Below are positions 16,794-24,980 of a DNA stretch of 64,000 nucleotides, in pieces (the first letter of the stretch is position 1; each line of letters begins with the position of its first letter). The notes under the pieces were generated by a model, which worked only from the letters and a program-made list of their open reading frames with translations, ran no database searches and had not been told where the DNA came from. Made by a program: the position numbers and the translations under genes. Location: the NCBI RefSeq assembly GCF_007989605.1, contig NZ_BJUL01000002.1, forward strand, positions 186,001 to 250,000, read 5' to 3'. The stretch is from Vreelandella venusta (GTDB lineage: Bacteria; Pseudomonadota; Gammaproteobacteria; Pseudomonadales; Halomonadaceae).

Positions 16794-17774
16794 ATGCATA
16801 ATTTCCAACACCTGGAAGGCTTGTTTAGGCAAGCAGCAGGCGAGTCATCGCTCTCCCAGCTTAAGCCGGGCGACGCGCTAACGGACGCTGTGCATGACTA
16901 TTTTCGCCACTACGGTTTAGAAACGCTACTAAACGACACCAGCGAAGTGCACGCGGGATTTATTGATACTGGACGCTTTGCTCTGTGGTGCCAAGTATGG
17001 AGCCCACCTGTTCCCACGGGCACCGCGTTTGTGATTCATGGTTATTTTGACCATTTAGGACTTTATCGCCATTTACTCGGCTGCCTGCTGGCCAAAGGGT
17101 GGCGAGTGGTGTTGTGGGATCTTCCTGGTCACGGGCTTTCCAGCGGCCCACGCGCCGACATTGAAGATTTTGACGACTATCAGCACTGCCTTGCGCATTT
17201 ACAGACGACATTGCAACGCCAAGGCATGGCCCCTACACCGTGGCTAGGCGTTGGGCAGAGCACGGGGGCAGCCATTCTGGCGACCGACGCACTCACTCGC
17301 CGCGAAACGGCAGGCTGGGCCGGTATTGTGCTGCTAGCGCCATTGGTGCGCCCTTGGCGCTGGAGTCAGTCTAGCTGGCTGCACCTGATTGCCAGCCCTT
17401 TTCTGAAGGAGCTACCACGTAAGTATCGCCCCAACTCCACGGATGAGCAGTTTACGGCGTTCCTACGCGACCAAGATCCGCTTCAACCGGAACGGTTGAG
17501 CGTTGCCTGGATAACTGCCATGCGACGTTGGATGCCGCGTTTGCTCGCGCTGGAACCTAACCCGCTGCCGACGCTTATTTTACAGGGTGAGCAAGACCTT
17601 ACTGTCGACTGGGAGTGGAACTTAGCGGTATTGGAGGAGAAGTTTCCTAATGCCGAGATCTACCGCCATCCAGAAGCACGGCACCACTTAGTTAACGAGG
17701 CCGACCCCATTCGAGAAGTCCTGTTCGAGGCTCTGGATGGTTTCGTAGACAACGTTGTTGAGCGTGGGCAATAA
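16794..17774 (+). CDS. Alpha/beta hydrolase (serine aminopeptidase S33 / lysophospholipase-like)
   Basis: This 326-residue cytoplasmic alpha/beta hydrolase has no signal peptide. The strand FVIHGYFDHLGLYRHL carries the oxyanion HG, WDLPGHGLSSGPRADI is the conserved loop, and the nucleophile elbow is GVGQSTGA (Ser near residue 155). An acidic residue follows in LQGEQDLTVDW and the His in EARHHLVNE, so the triad is complete. It resembles PldB-type lysophospholipases or monoacylglycerol lipases. ATG at 16794 follows CGGAGAGACGTTA. It is divergent from glcB and followed by a terminator. Confidence 0.85.
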   Translation: MHNFQHLEGLFRQAAGESSLSQLKPGDALTDAVHDYFRHYGLETLLNDTSEVHAGFIDTGRFALWCQVWSPPVPTGTAFVIHGYFDHLGLYRHLLGCLLAKGWRVVLWDLPGHGLSSGPRADIEDFDDYQHCLAHLQTTLQRQGMAPTPWLGVGQSTGAAILATDALTRRETAGWAGIVLLAPLVRPWRWSQSSWLHLIASPFLKELPRKYRPNSTDEQFTAFLRDQDPLQPERLSVAWITAMRRWMPRLLALEPNPLPTLILQGEQDLTVDWEWNLAVLEEKFPNAEIYRHPEARHHLVNEADPIREVLFEALDGFVDNVVERGQ

Positions 17775-17804
17775 CGTAAATATTGCAAGCCTAGGGGACA
17801 ACTC

Positions 17805-17846
17805 GAGGCAGGGCGCTAGCGTGCGCCCTGCCTCAGGCCTATTTTA
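17805..17846 (+). terminator. Strong hairpin terminator between convergent genes
   Basis: A perfect 12-bp stem (GAGGCAGGGCGC / GCGCCCTGCCTC) with loop TAGCGT is followed by AGGCCTATTTTAG. It ends the hydrolase transcript and, being symmetric, probably also that of the convergent phytase-like gene. Confidence 0.75.
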
Positions 17847-17860
17847 GCTACTGAGTTTCA

Positions 17861-19174
17861 TTACTGAGCGTTCAGAAAGTCTTCCACATCGAGCAGTATC
17901 AGCTCATTATCATCAGCGCGTCCTTGCTGGCGGCCAATCGAGAAAGGGTAGTTATTGTCATTGGCGACCACGATGGTGCTCTCATCAACACGATCGACGT
18001 TCTCAATGGTCACAAAGGGAAAGTTAAAGATGCCGTTGACCGTGCCACGGGGTGCGATGCCATCTGGATCCTGAATGTTCATCAGATCTATATAGGCAAT
18101 TTTCTCAAGCACGCCCTGCTCGTCTGTACGGTCGAGGTCGATGAGGTAGATACGTTTGAACTCAGCGGGATTGTCTGCCCACGCTTCTCGCGGGTCGCCC
18201 TGGCGACTATCACGCTCGATGATTAAGCCGCGAGTTCCGCCAATGAGGTTGAAATCGCCAATCGCATGATCCGCTGACTCCAAGGGGTAATAACGGGTTG
18301 TGTTGCCCCATTCTCCGGTTTCAGTATCGAGCTCGAACATTCTTAACACGGCGGTGCCGTCAATCGTTTCTGGGGCGTTGGCGCTGCTGTCCCAGATCGG
18401 TTTCTCTAGCAAGGGATAGAGCGTTGTTTGGTCTTCGGAAAGCGCCATGCCTTCATAACCGCCGGAGCGAAATACCACCACTTCATCTGCGAGAGACGCA
18501 CCAGGGTTCGGGGTGAGGGCAAAAGCATTGTCAGGTGAGCGCATCAGCGTTCCACTAGGGTTAGTGGCCAGCACTTGCAGCACTTCGCCTTGACTATCGA
18601 CCTGGAGAATCCAGGGGCCGAACTCATCGCCAATCCAGTAGCTATCGCCCACCGGCTGTATCGATTCAATATCGAAATCAGCGCCGGTTAAAAAGCGACC
18701 AGGCGTGGCTTCATTCATAATTGGGAAAGGCACTTTGCGGTTTGGGTCCGATAGATGAACGGTTTCCTCAATGATGACACGCCCGGTGTCCCAGTCAGTC
18801 TTTATAATATTAAACATCAGAATGACGTCAGAGGAGTTGGCTTTGGAACCAAAGCCGTTATCGGTTAATACCAAGAAACGGTCATCGCCTAGCGAGCGAA
18901 TACCTGAAAACCCCTGCAATGGTTGGCTGGGGAAGGGGAGTGCTAAGCCGGTGGCTTGCATGTTGGTATATAGCTGCTCAGCTCGGCCCTCTGGGCCAGT
19001 AAAACGGCCCGAGACGTTGTAGTGGTCAGCGGCCCCGGAAGGCGCTGCCACAAAGCTGCTGCCAGGTAGCTGAGCATGGTCGGACAATGTGGCGCTAAAA
19101 TCCTGCTGGGCGTGCGCGGCACTGGTAAATACAAAGGCGAGAAGAGCAGTTGCTAGTAACGGCTTAGTCATCAC
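17861..19174 (-). CDS. Secreted phytase-like esterase family protein (PF13449 type)
   Basis: This 437-residue protein has a signal peptide ending AHAQ (about residue 22) and then a predicted beta-propeller. Typical segments are GFSGIRSLGDDRFLVLTDNGFG, FDIESIQPVGDSYWIGDEFGP, SGGYEGMALSEDQTTLYPLLE and the C-terminal VANDNNYPFSIGR. These match the esterase-like activity of phytase family, periplasmic or secreted calcium-dependent phosphoesterases with poorly defined substrates. ATG at 19174 lies in GTGATGACTAAG; MTKP two codons later is an equally possible start. It may serve phosphate scavenging, but no Pho box is visible. Confidence 0.85.
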   Translation of the reverse strand: MMTKPLLATALLAFVFTSAAHAQQDFSATLSDHAQLPGSSFVAAPSGAADHYNVSGRFTGPEGRAEQLYTNMQATGLALPFPSQPLQGFSGIRSLGDDRFLVLTDNGFGSKANSSDVILMFNIIKTDWDTGRVIIEETVHLSDPNRKVPFPIMNEATPGRFLTGADFDIESIQPVGDSYWIGDEFGPWILQVDSQGEVLQVLATNPSGTLMRSPDNAFALTPNPGASLADEVVVFRSGGYEGMALSEDQTTLYPLLEKPIWDSSANAPETIDGTAVLRMFELDTETGEWGNTTRYYPLESADHAIGDFNLIGGTRGLIIERDSRQGDPREAWADNPAEFKRIYLIDLDRTDEQGVLEKIAYIDLMNIQDPDGIAPRGTVNGIFNFPFVTIENVDRVDESTIVVANDNNYPFSIGRQQGRADDNELILLDVEDFLNAQ

Positions 19175-19388
19175 GGTTTCACTATTTAGAAAGAGAAAGT
19201 AGAGCAGCTTCAGAATTTGCTAATTTTCACCCGTAATAGTGATAGTTAAATGACAACGTGCAGATGTTTTAATGATGATGAACTTGCATATCGAGCCTCG
19301 CCGCTAATCAGTCAAAAACGCCTTGCTCTAAAGACACAAATGCTAAATGGTGAGTCTTTCAAAGACATTCTTCTAAAGAGGAAGTGGT

Positions 19389-19967
19389 ATGGCATCAGTA
19401 GCAAAAGTTCTCGTATTAGCGGGCAGTGCCCGTGAAGGCTCGTTTAACAAACAGCTCGCAAAGCTTGCCGCCAAGCGTATTGAGGCCTTGGGTGGACAAG
19501 CGACCTTTATCGATTTAAAAGACTACCCTTGCCCGCTGTTCGATGAAGACATTGAAGCCCAAGGCATGCCTGATAATGTACTGAAACTGCGCGACATACT
19601 GGCAGAACATCAAGCGCTATTGATTGCCTCGCCGGAGTACAACGGGTTTATTACGCCGCTGCTGAAAAATACCTTAGATTGGCTCTCCAGGCCTTACAAC
19701 GATACGCCAGGACTTGGACTGTTCGCCGGCAAGTGGGCTGCGCTAGTCGCGGCGTCACCAGGTGGGCTGGGCGGTATTCGAGCACTGCCCCTTGGACAGC
19801 AGTTGTTGGCCAATCTGAGTTTGACCGTACTGCCGCAGCCACTATCATTGCCGAAGGCAGGCAGTGCGTTTAACGAGTCAGGCGCGCTCAAGGATGAAGC
19901 GACGGGTGGAAAGCTCGATGCCTTATGCCAACGGCTTGTCGATGTAATGGCCAATCATCATCGCTAG
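19389..19967 (+). CDS. NAD(P)H-dependent FMN reductase family protein
   Basis: This 192-residue flavodoxin-fold oxidoreductase has the FMN phosphate loop GSAREGSFNKQLA near the N-terminus, ASPEYNGFITPLLKNTLDWLSR in the middle (the family signature), and ASPGGLGGIRAL near residue 125. Relatives reduce FMN, quinones, azo dyes or chromate with NAD(P)H. ATG at 19389 follows AAGAGGAAGTGGT. Its stop overlaps the stop of the convergent yifB by three bases. A small palindrome (GTCTTTCAAAGAC) lies about 35 bases upstream. Confidence 0.9.
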   Translation: MASVAKVLVLAGSAREGSFNKQLAKLAAKRIEALGGQATFIDLKDYPCPLFDEDIEAQGMPDNVLKLRDILAEHQALLIASPEYNGFITPLLKNTLDWLSRPYNDTPGLGLFAGKWAALVAASPGGLGGIRALPLGQQLLANLSLTVLPQPLSLPKAGSAFNESGALKDEATGGKLDALCQRLVDVMANHHR

Positions 19968-21472
19968 GCACCTTTCAATAGCCTATCCAACTGCCGGTAG
20001 CCGATAGCCTCGATAAAGTGCGGCTGGGTAGGCTTGGGTTCGCCTTGCAGATCGGCCAGGGTAAGCGCGACCCGCAGGACGCGGTGGTAAGCACGGGCAG
20101 AGAGCTTGAGCTTTTCCAGCACGCCTGCCAGCCAGGCGCGCTCTTCATCGTTAAGTGCGCAGGCGGCTTCTAAGGCTTTGCCGCTTAGCTGGCTGTTGAG
20201 TGCGCCTCGCGCCATCTGGCGCTCTCGGGCGGCCATCACCCGCTCGCGCACGGCGCTGGAAGGTTCGCCTTGAGTTTGTGCAGTAAGCTGCTCGGGCGGC
20301 AGGGCGGGTACTTCCACTTGCAGGTCAATGCGGTCTAACAGCGGGCCAGAAAGCCGTGCCTGATAGCGCTGAATCTGACTGGAACTGCACTGGCAGCGCT
20401 GACGCGGATCGCCCAAGTGGCCACAGGGGCAGGGGTTCATGGCGGCAACGAGTTGAAACTGCGCTGGATAACGGCGTTCATGGCTGGCGCGTGAGAGGTG
20501 AATTTCCCCCGTTTCCAGTGGCTGCCTTAACACTTCTAAGACGTTGCGTGAAAACTCCGGCAGCTCGTCTAAAAACAGCACGCCGTGGTGAGCAAGCGAG
20601 ATTTCCCCTGGTTTGGGTTTTGAGCCTCCACCTACTAACGCAGCGGCGCTGGCGCTGTGGTGGGGCTGGCGAAAGGGGCGCTGGCCCCAGTCTGCTTCAA
20701 GCGGTAGCCCACAGACTGAACGTACAGCGGCCACTTGTAGCGCATCGTCTTCGCAAAGCGGCGGCAAAATGCCTGGTAAGCGGCTGGCGAGCATGGTTTT
20801 TCCGGTGCCAGGAGGCCCTGCTAGCAGCAAATTATGGCCACCCGCGGCCGCCACTTCCAGTGCGCGGCGTGCCTGCTGCTGGCCGCGAACGTCGGCTAAG
20901 TCGGCAATGGGGGCCGTGGATCTCACCGAGGCAGACAGTTGGTGGGGCGGTATTTTCTCTTGTCCCAGCAAGTGAGCAACGACCTGCCATAGGGTGTCGG
21001 CAGGCAAAACCGGTAAGTCGCCCGCCAATGCGGCTTCGTCGGCACAAGCACGGGGAATAATCAGGGCTTTGTTGACGCGCCGAGTGGCGAGAGCAAAGGG
21101 CAGTACGCCGGGTACGGCGCGTAGTTTGCCATCCAATGCCAGTTCGCCTGCGCACTCCATGCCTTCTAGCGCATCTACTGGAATCTGGCCAGAGGCGGCC
21201 AGAATGCCGAGCGCAATCGGTAAATCAAAGCGGCCGCCCTCTTTGGGTAGGTCGGCAGGGGCAAGGTTGAGGGTAATGCGCTTGGTATTGGGAAAATCAA
21301 ACCCCGCATTGATGAGCGCGCTGCGCACCCGCTCGCGGCTCTCTTTGACGGCGGTTTCCGGCAGCCCCACCAGCGTTAGCCCCGGCAGGCCGTTGGCTAG
21401 ATGTACCTCGACATGCACGGCGGGGGCTTCCAGTCCAACCCCTGCGCGCGTGGCCACAATGGCTAGTGTCAT
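19964..21472 (-). CDS. YifB/ComM family Mg-chelatase-like AAA+ ATPase
   Basis: This 502-residue protein has an N-terminal ChlI/Lon-like domain (LPGLTLVGLPETAVKESRERV), a central AAA+ module with Walker A GPPGTGKT and Walker B VLFLDELPEF, and a C-terminal helical domain (LSARAYHRVLRVALTLADL). The middle region has a Cys cluster, CPCGHLGDPRQRCQC. ComM is a hexameric helicase promoting branch migration in natural transformation; YifB in non-competent bacteria is its homologue. ATG at 21472 is chosen over a GTG three codons upstream because family proteins begin M(S/T)L. Competence is not otherwise suggested here. Confidence 0.93.
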   Translation of the reverse strand: MTLAIVATRAGVGLEAPAVHVEVHLANGLPGLTLVGLPETAVKESRERVRSALINAGFDFPNTKRITLNLAPADLPKEGGRFDLPIALGILAASGQIPVDALEGMECAGELALDGKLRAVPGVLPFALATRRVNKALIIPRACADEAALAGDLPVLPADTLWQVVAHLLGQEKIPPHQLSASVRSTAPIADLADVRGQQQARRALEVAAAGGHNLLLAGPPGTGKTMLASRLPGILPPLCEDDALQVAAVRSVCGLPLEADWGQRPFRQPHHSASAAALVGGGSKPKPGEISLAHHGVLFLDELPEFSRNVLEVLRQPLETGEIHLSRASHERRYPAQFQLVAAMNPCPCGHLGDPRQRCQCSSSQIQRYQARLSGPLLDRIDLQVEVPALPPEQLTAQTQGEPSSAVRERVMAARERQMARGALNSQLSGKALEAACALNDEERAWLAGVLEKLKLSARAYHRVLRVALTLADLQGEPKPTQPHFIEAIGYRQLDRLLKGA

Positions 21473-21557
21473 GGCGCTCACTCGCTAGTTTTTTGTTCCT
21501 AACGTAACCCTACGTCAATTGGAACGTTTAAAAATAGCGTGAGCTGAAAAACTGACC

Positions 21558-22463
21558 TTAGTTAACAGTTGAGCCGGTGACTTGTGCTGGGCTGTCTGCC
21601 GATAGTGCAGCAAACAGTTCCCTTGCAAAACGCTGGGCGGAAGGCAGTGCGCCGAAGCTCCATACCGGCGGCAGGCGAACTATCCTGTCATGCCTGACGC
21701 TGGGAAGTTGCTGCCACAGGCCGCTTTTTGCAAGTTGCTCTTCGGCTCCGATGGGCAGTGGGTCGATGATTACCAACGTTGCCTCTGGATAGCGCGCCAG
21801 CGCTTCAATTCCTACCAGTGCAAATCCCCAGGAGTTGGTCGGCTGATCCCAGGCATTGGGCAGTTCGAGCTGCTCCAGCACGGCGTTGTATAAGCTGTTT
21901 TCCCCAAACACTCGCACGTGGCGGGCATCCATAAACTGTACCATCAGCAGCGGGGCAATTTCTGCCTGAGAGAGGGGACGGGATTTGCGCAGCGTGGTCA
22001 TCAACGTTTGGGTTTCTTCAATAAGCTGCTCGGCCTGGGGCTGGTGCTCGGTTAGCTCGCCCAGCTTACGGGTCAGGGTTTGCATCTCCTGCCAGGTATC
22101 GGTGCCGGGGGAGTAGAGCGAGAATAAAGTGACAGGAGCAATGCGTTCCAGGCGCGGTTTCAAACCGGTGAACATGGGTGAAATAAGCGTCTGTTCTGGA
22201 GGCTCTTGGGCCAGCAGTTCTAAATTAGGCTGGGTGCGTAGCCCCATATCGGTGGCACTGTCGGGTATCTGCGGCTCGCTCACCCACTGGTGATAATCGC
22301 TTTGTTGAGCAACGCTGCTAACCGGTGCGTCAATGGCCAGTAGCGTTTCAGCGATTGTCCAGTCGACGGTTGCCCACTGCGCTTTGGCGGTGGAAAAAGC
22401 CATTAGGCAAACCGCCAATAGCCCGCAGCGCGTGACTAAGAAGAATAGGTTGGTGTGGCGCAT
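21558..22463 (-). CDS. FhuD-like hydroxamate siderophore binding protein
   Basis: This 301-residue periplasmic binding protein of the iron-siderophore class has a signal peptide (cleavage near AKAQ, about residue 29). It then follows FhuD closely: DWTIAETLLAID, WVSEPQIPDSATDMGLRTQP, LLMVQFMDARHVRVFGENSL, and NSWGFALVGIEALARYP, which correspond to ferric hydroxamate-contacting parts of E. coli FhuD as I recall it. FhuD passes ferric hydroxamates to FhuBC, absent from the window. ATG at 22463 lacks a strong ribosome site. Its promoter carries a Fur box and it is separated from the receptor by a terminator. Confidence 0.87.
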   Translation of the reverse strand: MRHTNLFFLVTRCGLLAVCLMAFSTAKAQWATVDWTIAETLLAIDAPVSSVAQQSDYHQWVSEPQIPDSATDMGLRTQPNLELLAQEPPEQTLISPMFTGLKPRLERIAPVTLFSLYSPGTDTWQEMQTLTRKLGELTEHQPQAEQLIEETQTLMTTLRKSRPLSQAEIAPLLMVQFMDARHVRVFGENSLYNAVLEQLELPNAWDQPTNSWGFALVGIEALARYPEATLVIIDPLPIGAEEQLAKSGLWQQLPSVRHDRIVRLPPVWSFGALPSAQRFARELFAALSADSPAQVTGSTVN

Positions 22464-22502
22464 GGTGGTGAGAGGCTATCCAGAAAATAAGAACTGTATT
22501 TA

Positions 22503-22517
22503 AACGATAATCTTTAT
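22503..22517 (+). promoter_or_regulatory. Fur box upstream of the fhuD-like gene
   Basis: AACGATAATCTTTAT matches 13 of 15 positions of the Fur core consensus. On the minus strand TTGCAA and TAAATA, 18 bases apart, form a possible promoter around it. Confidence 0.7.
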
Positions 22518-22540
22518 TGTTTGCAAACCTGTGTTCAAGG

Positions 22541-22568
22541 AAAAATGCCCAGGCACAGCGGCCTGGGC
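22541..22568 (-). terminator. Terminator of the FhuA-like receptor gene
   Basis: On the minus strand GCCCAGGC, loop CGCTGT, GCCTGGGC is followed by ATTTTT. It lies about 80 bases after the receptor stop and just upstream of the fhuD-like promoter, so the two genes are separate units. Confidence 0.85.
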
Positions 22569-22645
22569 AGGTGGGGCTACAATAACTTAATAACGCTTAG
22601 ACAAGGGTTTAGATAAGTGCCTGGAACATCACTTAGTACAAGCGT

Positions 22646-24772
22646 TTAGAAACGGTAGTGAACACTGGCGGTCACACCGCGCTCGGCGCCGAAGTAGCAA
22701 TACTCCAGCGAGTTACAGGAGGCCCCGTACTCCTTATCCAACAGGTTGTTAACATTGAGGCGTGTTTCCACCCCTGCAACGCCGAGCTGGCTTAGGTCGT
22801 AGCCAATGGTGGCATCCACCAGGGTGTAGTCAGGAACGGTTTCAGTATTGGCGCGATCGGCGGCAATATCCGCATAGTGGCGTACCCCGACACCAACATC
22901 CACGCCGTTTAGCCAGCCCTTATTGGCCTCGTAATGGCCCCACAGCTGTACTTGGTGGCGTGGAGAGTAAATGGCGTTGTTACCCTGATTGCCGTCGTCA
23001 CTTTTGGCGTAGGTGATGTCGGTGAAGCTATAGCCTGCCTGAACCGAGAGGGTGTCGGTTAGCTGGGTCTGTGCTTCCAATTCCAGTCCTTGGGATTCAA
23101 TTTCACCCACTGCGCGATAAGGGTCGGACGGCTGCACCTTGGTCGCGACGTTCTCTTGGCTGATATGGAACAGCGCTGCGCTGAATTGGTTGCTGCTGCC
23201 GTTAGGCTGGAACTTTAGGCCGGCCTCCCACTGTTCGCCTTCCATTGGTTGAAGCAGGTCGCCACTCTCATCTACAAAGCTAGTGGGCGTGAAGGCAGTG
23301 GAGTAGCTCAGGTAGGGGGCTACGCCATTATCAAACAGGTAGACCACACCAGCGCGGCCGCTGAACTGGGTATCGCTAAGTGAGCTGGTGTCACCACTAT
23401 CGCGGTTGGTATTGTCGATGTTCACCCAGTCGTAGCGGCCGCCCAGCGTGAAGCGCCAGTTATCGACGGCGATTTGATCCTGTAGATAAACGCCGGTTTG
23501 ATCAATCTCGTGGCTCTCACGGGTAGGGGCGTAAAATTCAATCGGCCCGCTGCCATAGACAGGATTAAAGGCATTGATGGGATGGAAATACCCAGAAGGC
23601 CATGAGACGTCATTTTCCCGCTGTTGATAATCGACCCCGGCGAGCAAGGTATGATCCATAAAGCCGTTGCTGATAGTGGCTTCAAGCTGGTTGTCGATAG
23701 TCCAAGCTTCTAAAGATTCATCGCTGCCAGAATAGTAGCGGGTTAGTTCATCAGAGGTAGGCGACGTCCAGCCATAGCCGTAGACTTGATTCAGCACCAC
23801 ATCGGAATTGAGATAACGCAGTAACTGGCGGCCCGTTACGTCGTCGTTAAAGCGATGTTCCAGGGTATAGCCAGCCATACGCTGAGTACGTTCATAGACG
23901 TCGTAGTCGGCTTCGCCATCAAAGAAGTTGTTACTAATCTGCTTGCCGCTCCTGGGCACTACCGCTCCTTCATAGGGCACGCCGGAGTGGTAGCCGCCCT
24001 CGGGTTCATCCTGTAGATAGGCCTCAACCGTTAGGCTGGTGTCGTCGGTGATATCCCAGGTTAGCCGCGGTGCAATGGCATAGCGCTCCTCTTCGGCCGG
24101 GCCAAACTGGGTGTCAGCGGTGCTGGCAATACCGGTCAGGCGAAACGCTACCCGCTGCTCTGCGCCAATCGGCCCAGTGAGGTCAAAGGCGGCACTGCGC
24201 TGGTTATTATTGCCTACCCGAAAGCGTAGCTCACCACCTTGTTCAAATTCAGGGCGCTTACTGTTAAGCGCCACCACACCACCCGGAGACGCGCGGCCAT
24301 AGAGCACCGAGGCAGGCCCGCGTACCACTTCAATGCTATCTAAAAACCACGGATCGATGCGCATCGTGCTATGGGAGTTGGCATCGCCCATCACTTTAAG
24401 GCCATCTAAGAAAGTGTTGCTCAAGCTACCGTCAGAAAACCCCCGTAGTACCAGGTAGTCGAAGCGGTTGGAGGCACCCACCTGGTTGCTGTAAACACCA
24501 GGCGTATAGTCAGTGGCGCGCTGAACGGTGTCTACCCCACGGTGATCCATCTGTTCGCGGGTAATGGTAGAAACGCTTTGCGGCGTTTCGATAAAAGGGG
24601 TGGTGACTTTAGTAGCCGCCTGCTGGGCGGTTACCGTCACAGTGCCTAGCGCTGTACTTGCCAGAGTACTTTCCTGCGTACTTGCCTGAGCGTGAACCGA
24701 TGGTGCCGCGAGCGCCGCAATAACAGCGGCACTAAGTGGAGAGCGTAACAAACGGCGAGGCATAAAAGACAT
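22646..24772 (-). CDS. TonB-dependent hydroxamate siderophore receptor (FhuA/FoxA-like)
   Basis: This 708-residue outer-membrane receptor has a signal peptide (cleavage near VHAQA), a TonB box-like TVTVTA, a plug domain with the conserved VRGPASVLYGRASPGGVVALNSKRP, and a 22-strand barrel ending VHYRF. The C-terminal part has the two-Cys motif SCNSLEYCYFGAERG, characteristic of FhuA/FoxA/FhuE-type receptors. No N-terminal signalling domain is present. A ferrichrome- or ferrioxamine-type substrate is likely, and the neighbouring FhuD-like protein agrees. ATG at 24772 has GCAGG upstream. A Fur-like box lies about 40 bases before it. Confidence 0.9.
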   Translation of the reverse strand: MSFMPRRLLRSPLSAAVIAALAAPSVHAQASTQESTLASTALGTVTVTAQQAATKVTTPFIETPQSVSTITREQMDHRGVDTVQRATDYTPGVYSNQVGASNRFDYLVLRGFSDGSLSNTFLDGLKVMGDANSHSTMRIDPWFLDSIEVVRGPASVLYGRASPGGVVALNSKRPEFEQGGELRFRVGNNNQRSAAFDLTGPIGAEQRVAFRLTGIASTADTQFGPAEEERYAIAPRLTWDITDDTSLTVEAYLQDEPEGGYHSGVPYEGAVVPRSGKQISNNFFDGEADYDVYERTQRMAGYTLEHRFNDDVTGRQLLRYLNSDVVLNQVYGYGWTSPTSDELTRYYSGSDESLEAWTIDNQLEATISNGFMDHTLLAGVDYQQRENDVSWPSGYFHPINAFNPVYGSGPIEFYAPTRESHEIDQTGVYLQDQIAVDNWRFTLGGRYDWVNIDNTNRDSGDTSSLSDTQFSGRAGVVYLFDNGVAPYLSYSTAFTPTSFVDESGDLLQPMEGEQWEAGLKFQPNGSSNQFSAALFHISQENVATKVQPSDPYRAVGEIESQGLELEAQTQLTDTLSVQAGYSFTDITYAKSDDGNQGNNAIYSPRHQVQLWGHYEANKGWLNGVDVGVGVRHYADIAADRANTETVPDYTLVDATIGYDLSQLGVAGVETRLNVNNLLDKEYGASCNSLEYCYFGAERGVTASVHYRF

Positions 24773-24812
24773 GGGGGCGTACCTGCAATGAGAAGCAATT
24801 AACTAGTGTGTT

Positions 24813-24827
24813 AATGAGAATTATTGC
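24813..24827 (+). promoter_or_regulatory. Fur-like box upstream of the FhuA-like gene
   Basis: AATGAGAATTATTGC matches 11 of 15 Fur core positions. A second AATGAGAA lies at 24786-24793, giving two adjacent half-matching sites between the promoter region and the start codon. Confidence 0.65.
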
Positions 24828-24925
24828 GTTTAATTGCTTTGAAAAGGTATGCGCTATGCCAAAGAGGTTATGCGCGCTGCCAAAAAATGCAGAGCAGGGG
24901 AACTTACGGTAAGCAGTGGTGGGTA

Positions 24926-24980
24926 GTGCGTTATGGACAGTACGTTATGGACAGTACGTTTGGACAGTACGTTAGCGACA
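24926..24980. repeat. 14-bp tandem repeat running through the AraC gene stop codon
   Basis: Copies: 24926-24939 (GTGCGTTATGGACA), 24940-24953 (GTACGTTATGGACA), 24954-24966 (one base shorter) and 24967-24980 (GTACGTTAGCGACA, degenerate). The last copy contains the stop codon (TAA, 24972-24974) and last two codons of the AraC-type gene, so the array probably expanded out of the gene end. Confidence 0.9.

Noticed and set aside
19250..19435. Small open frame before the FMN reductase
   Set aside because: It overlaps the reductase start in another frame, has no ribosome site and no recognisable family.
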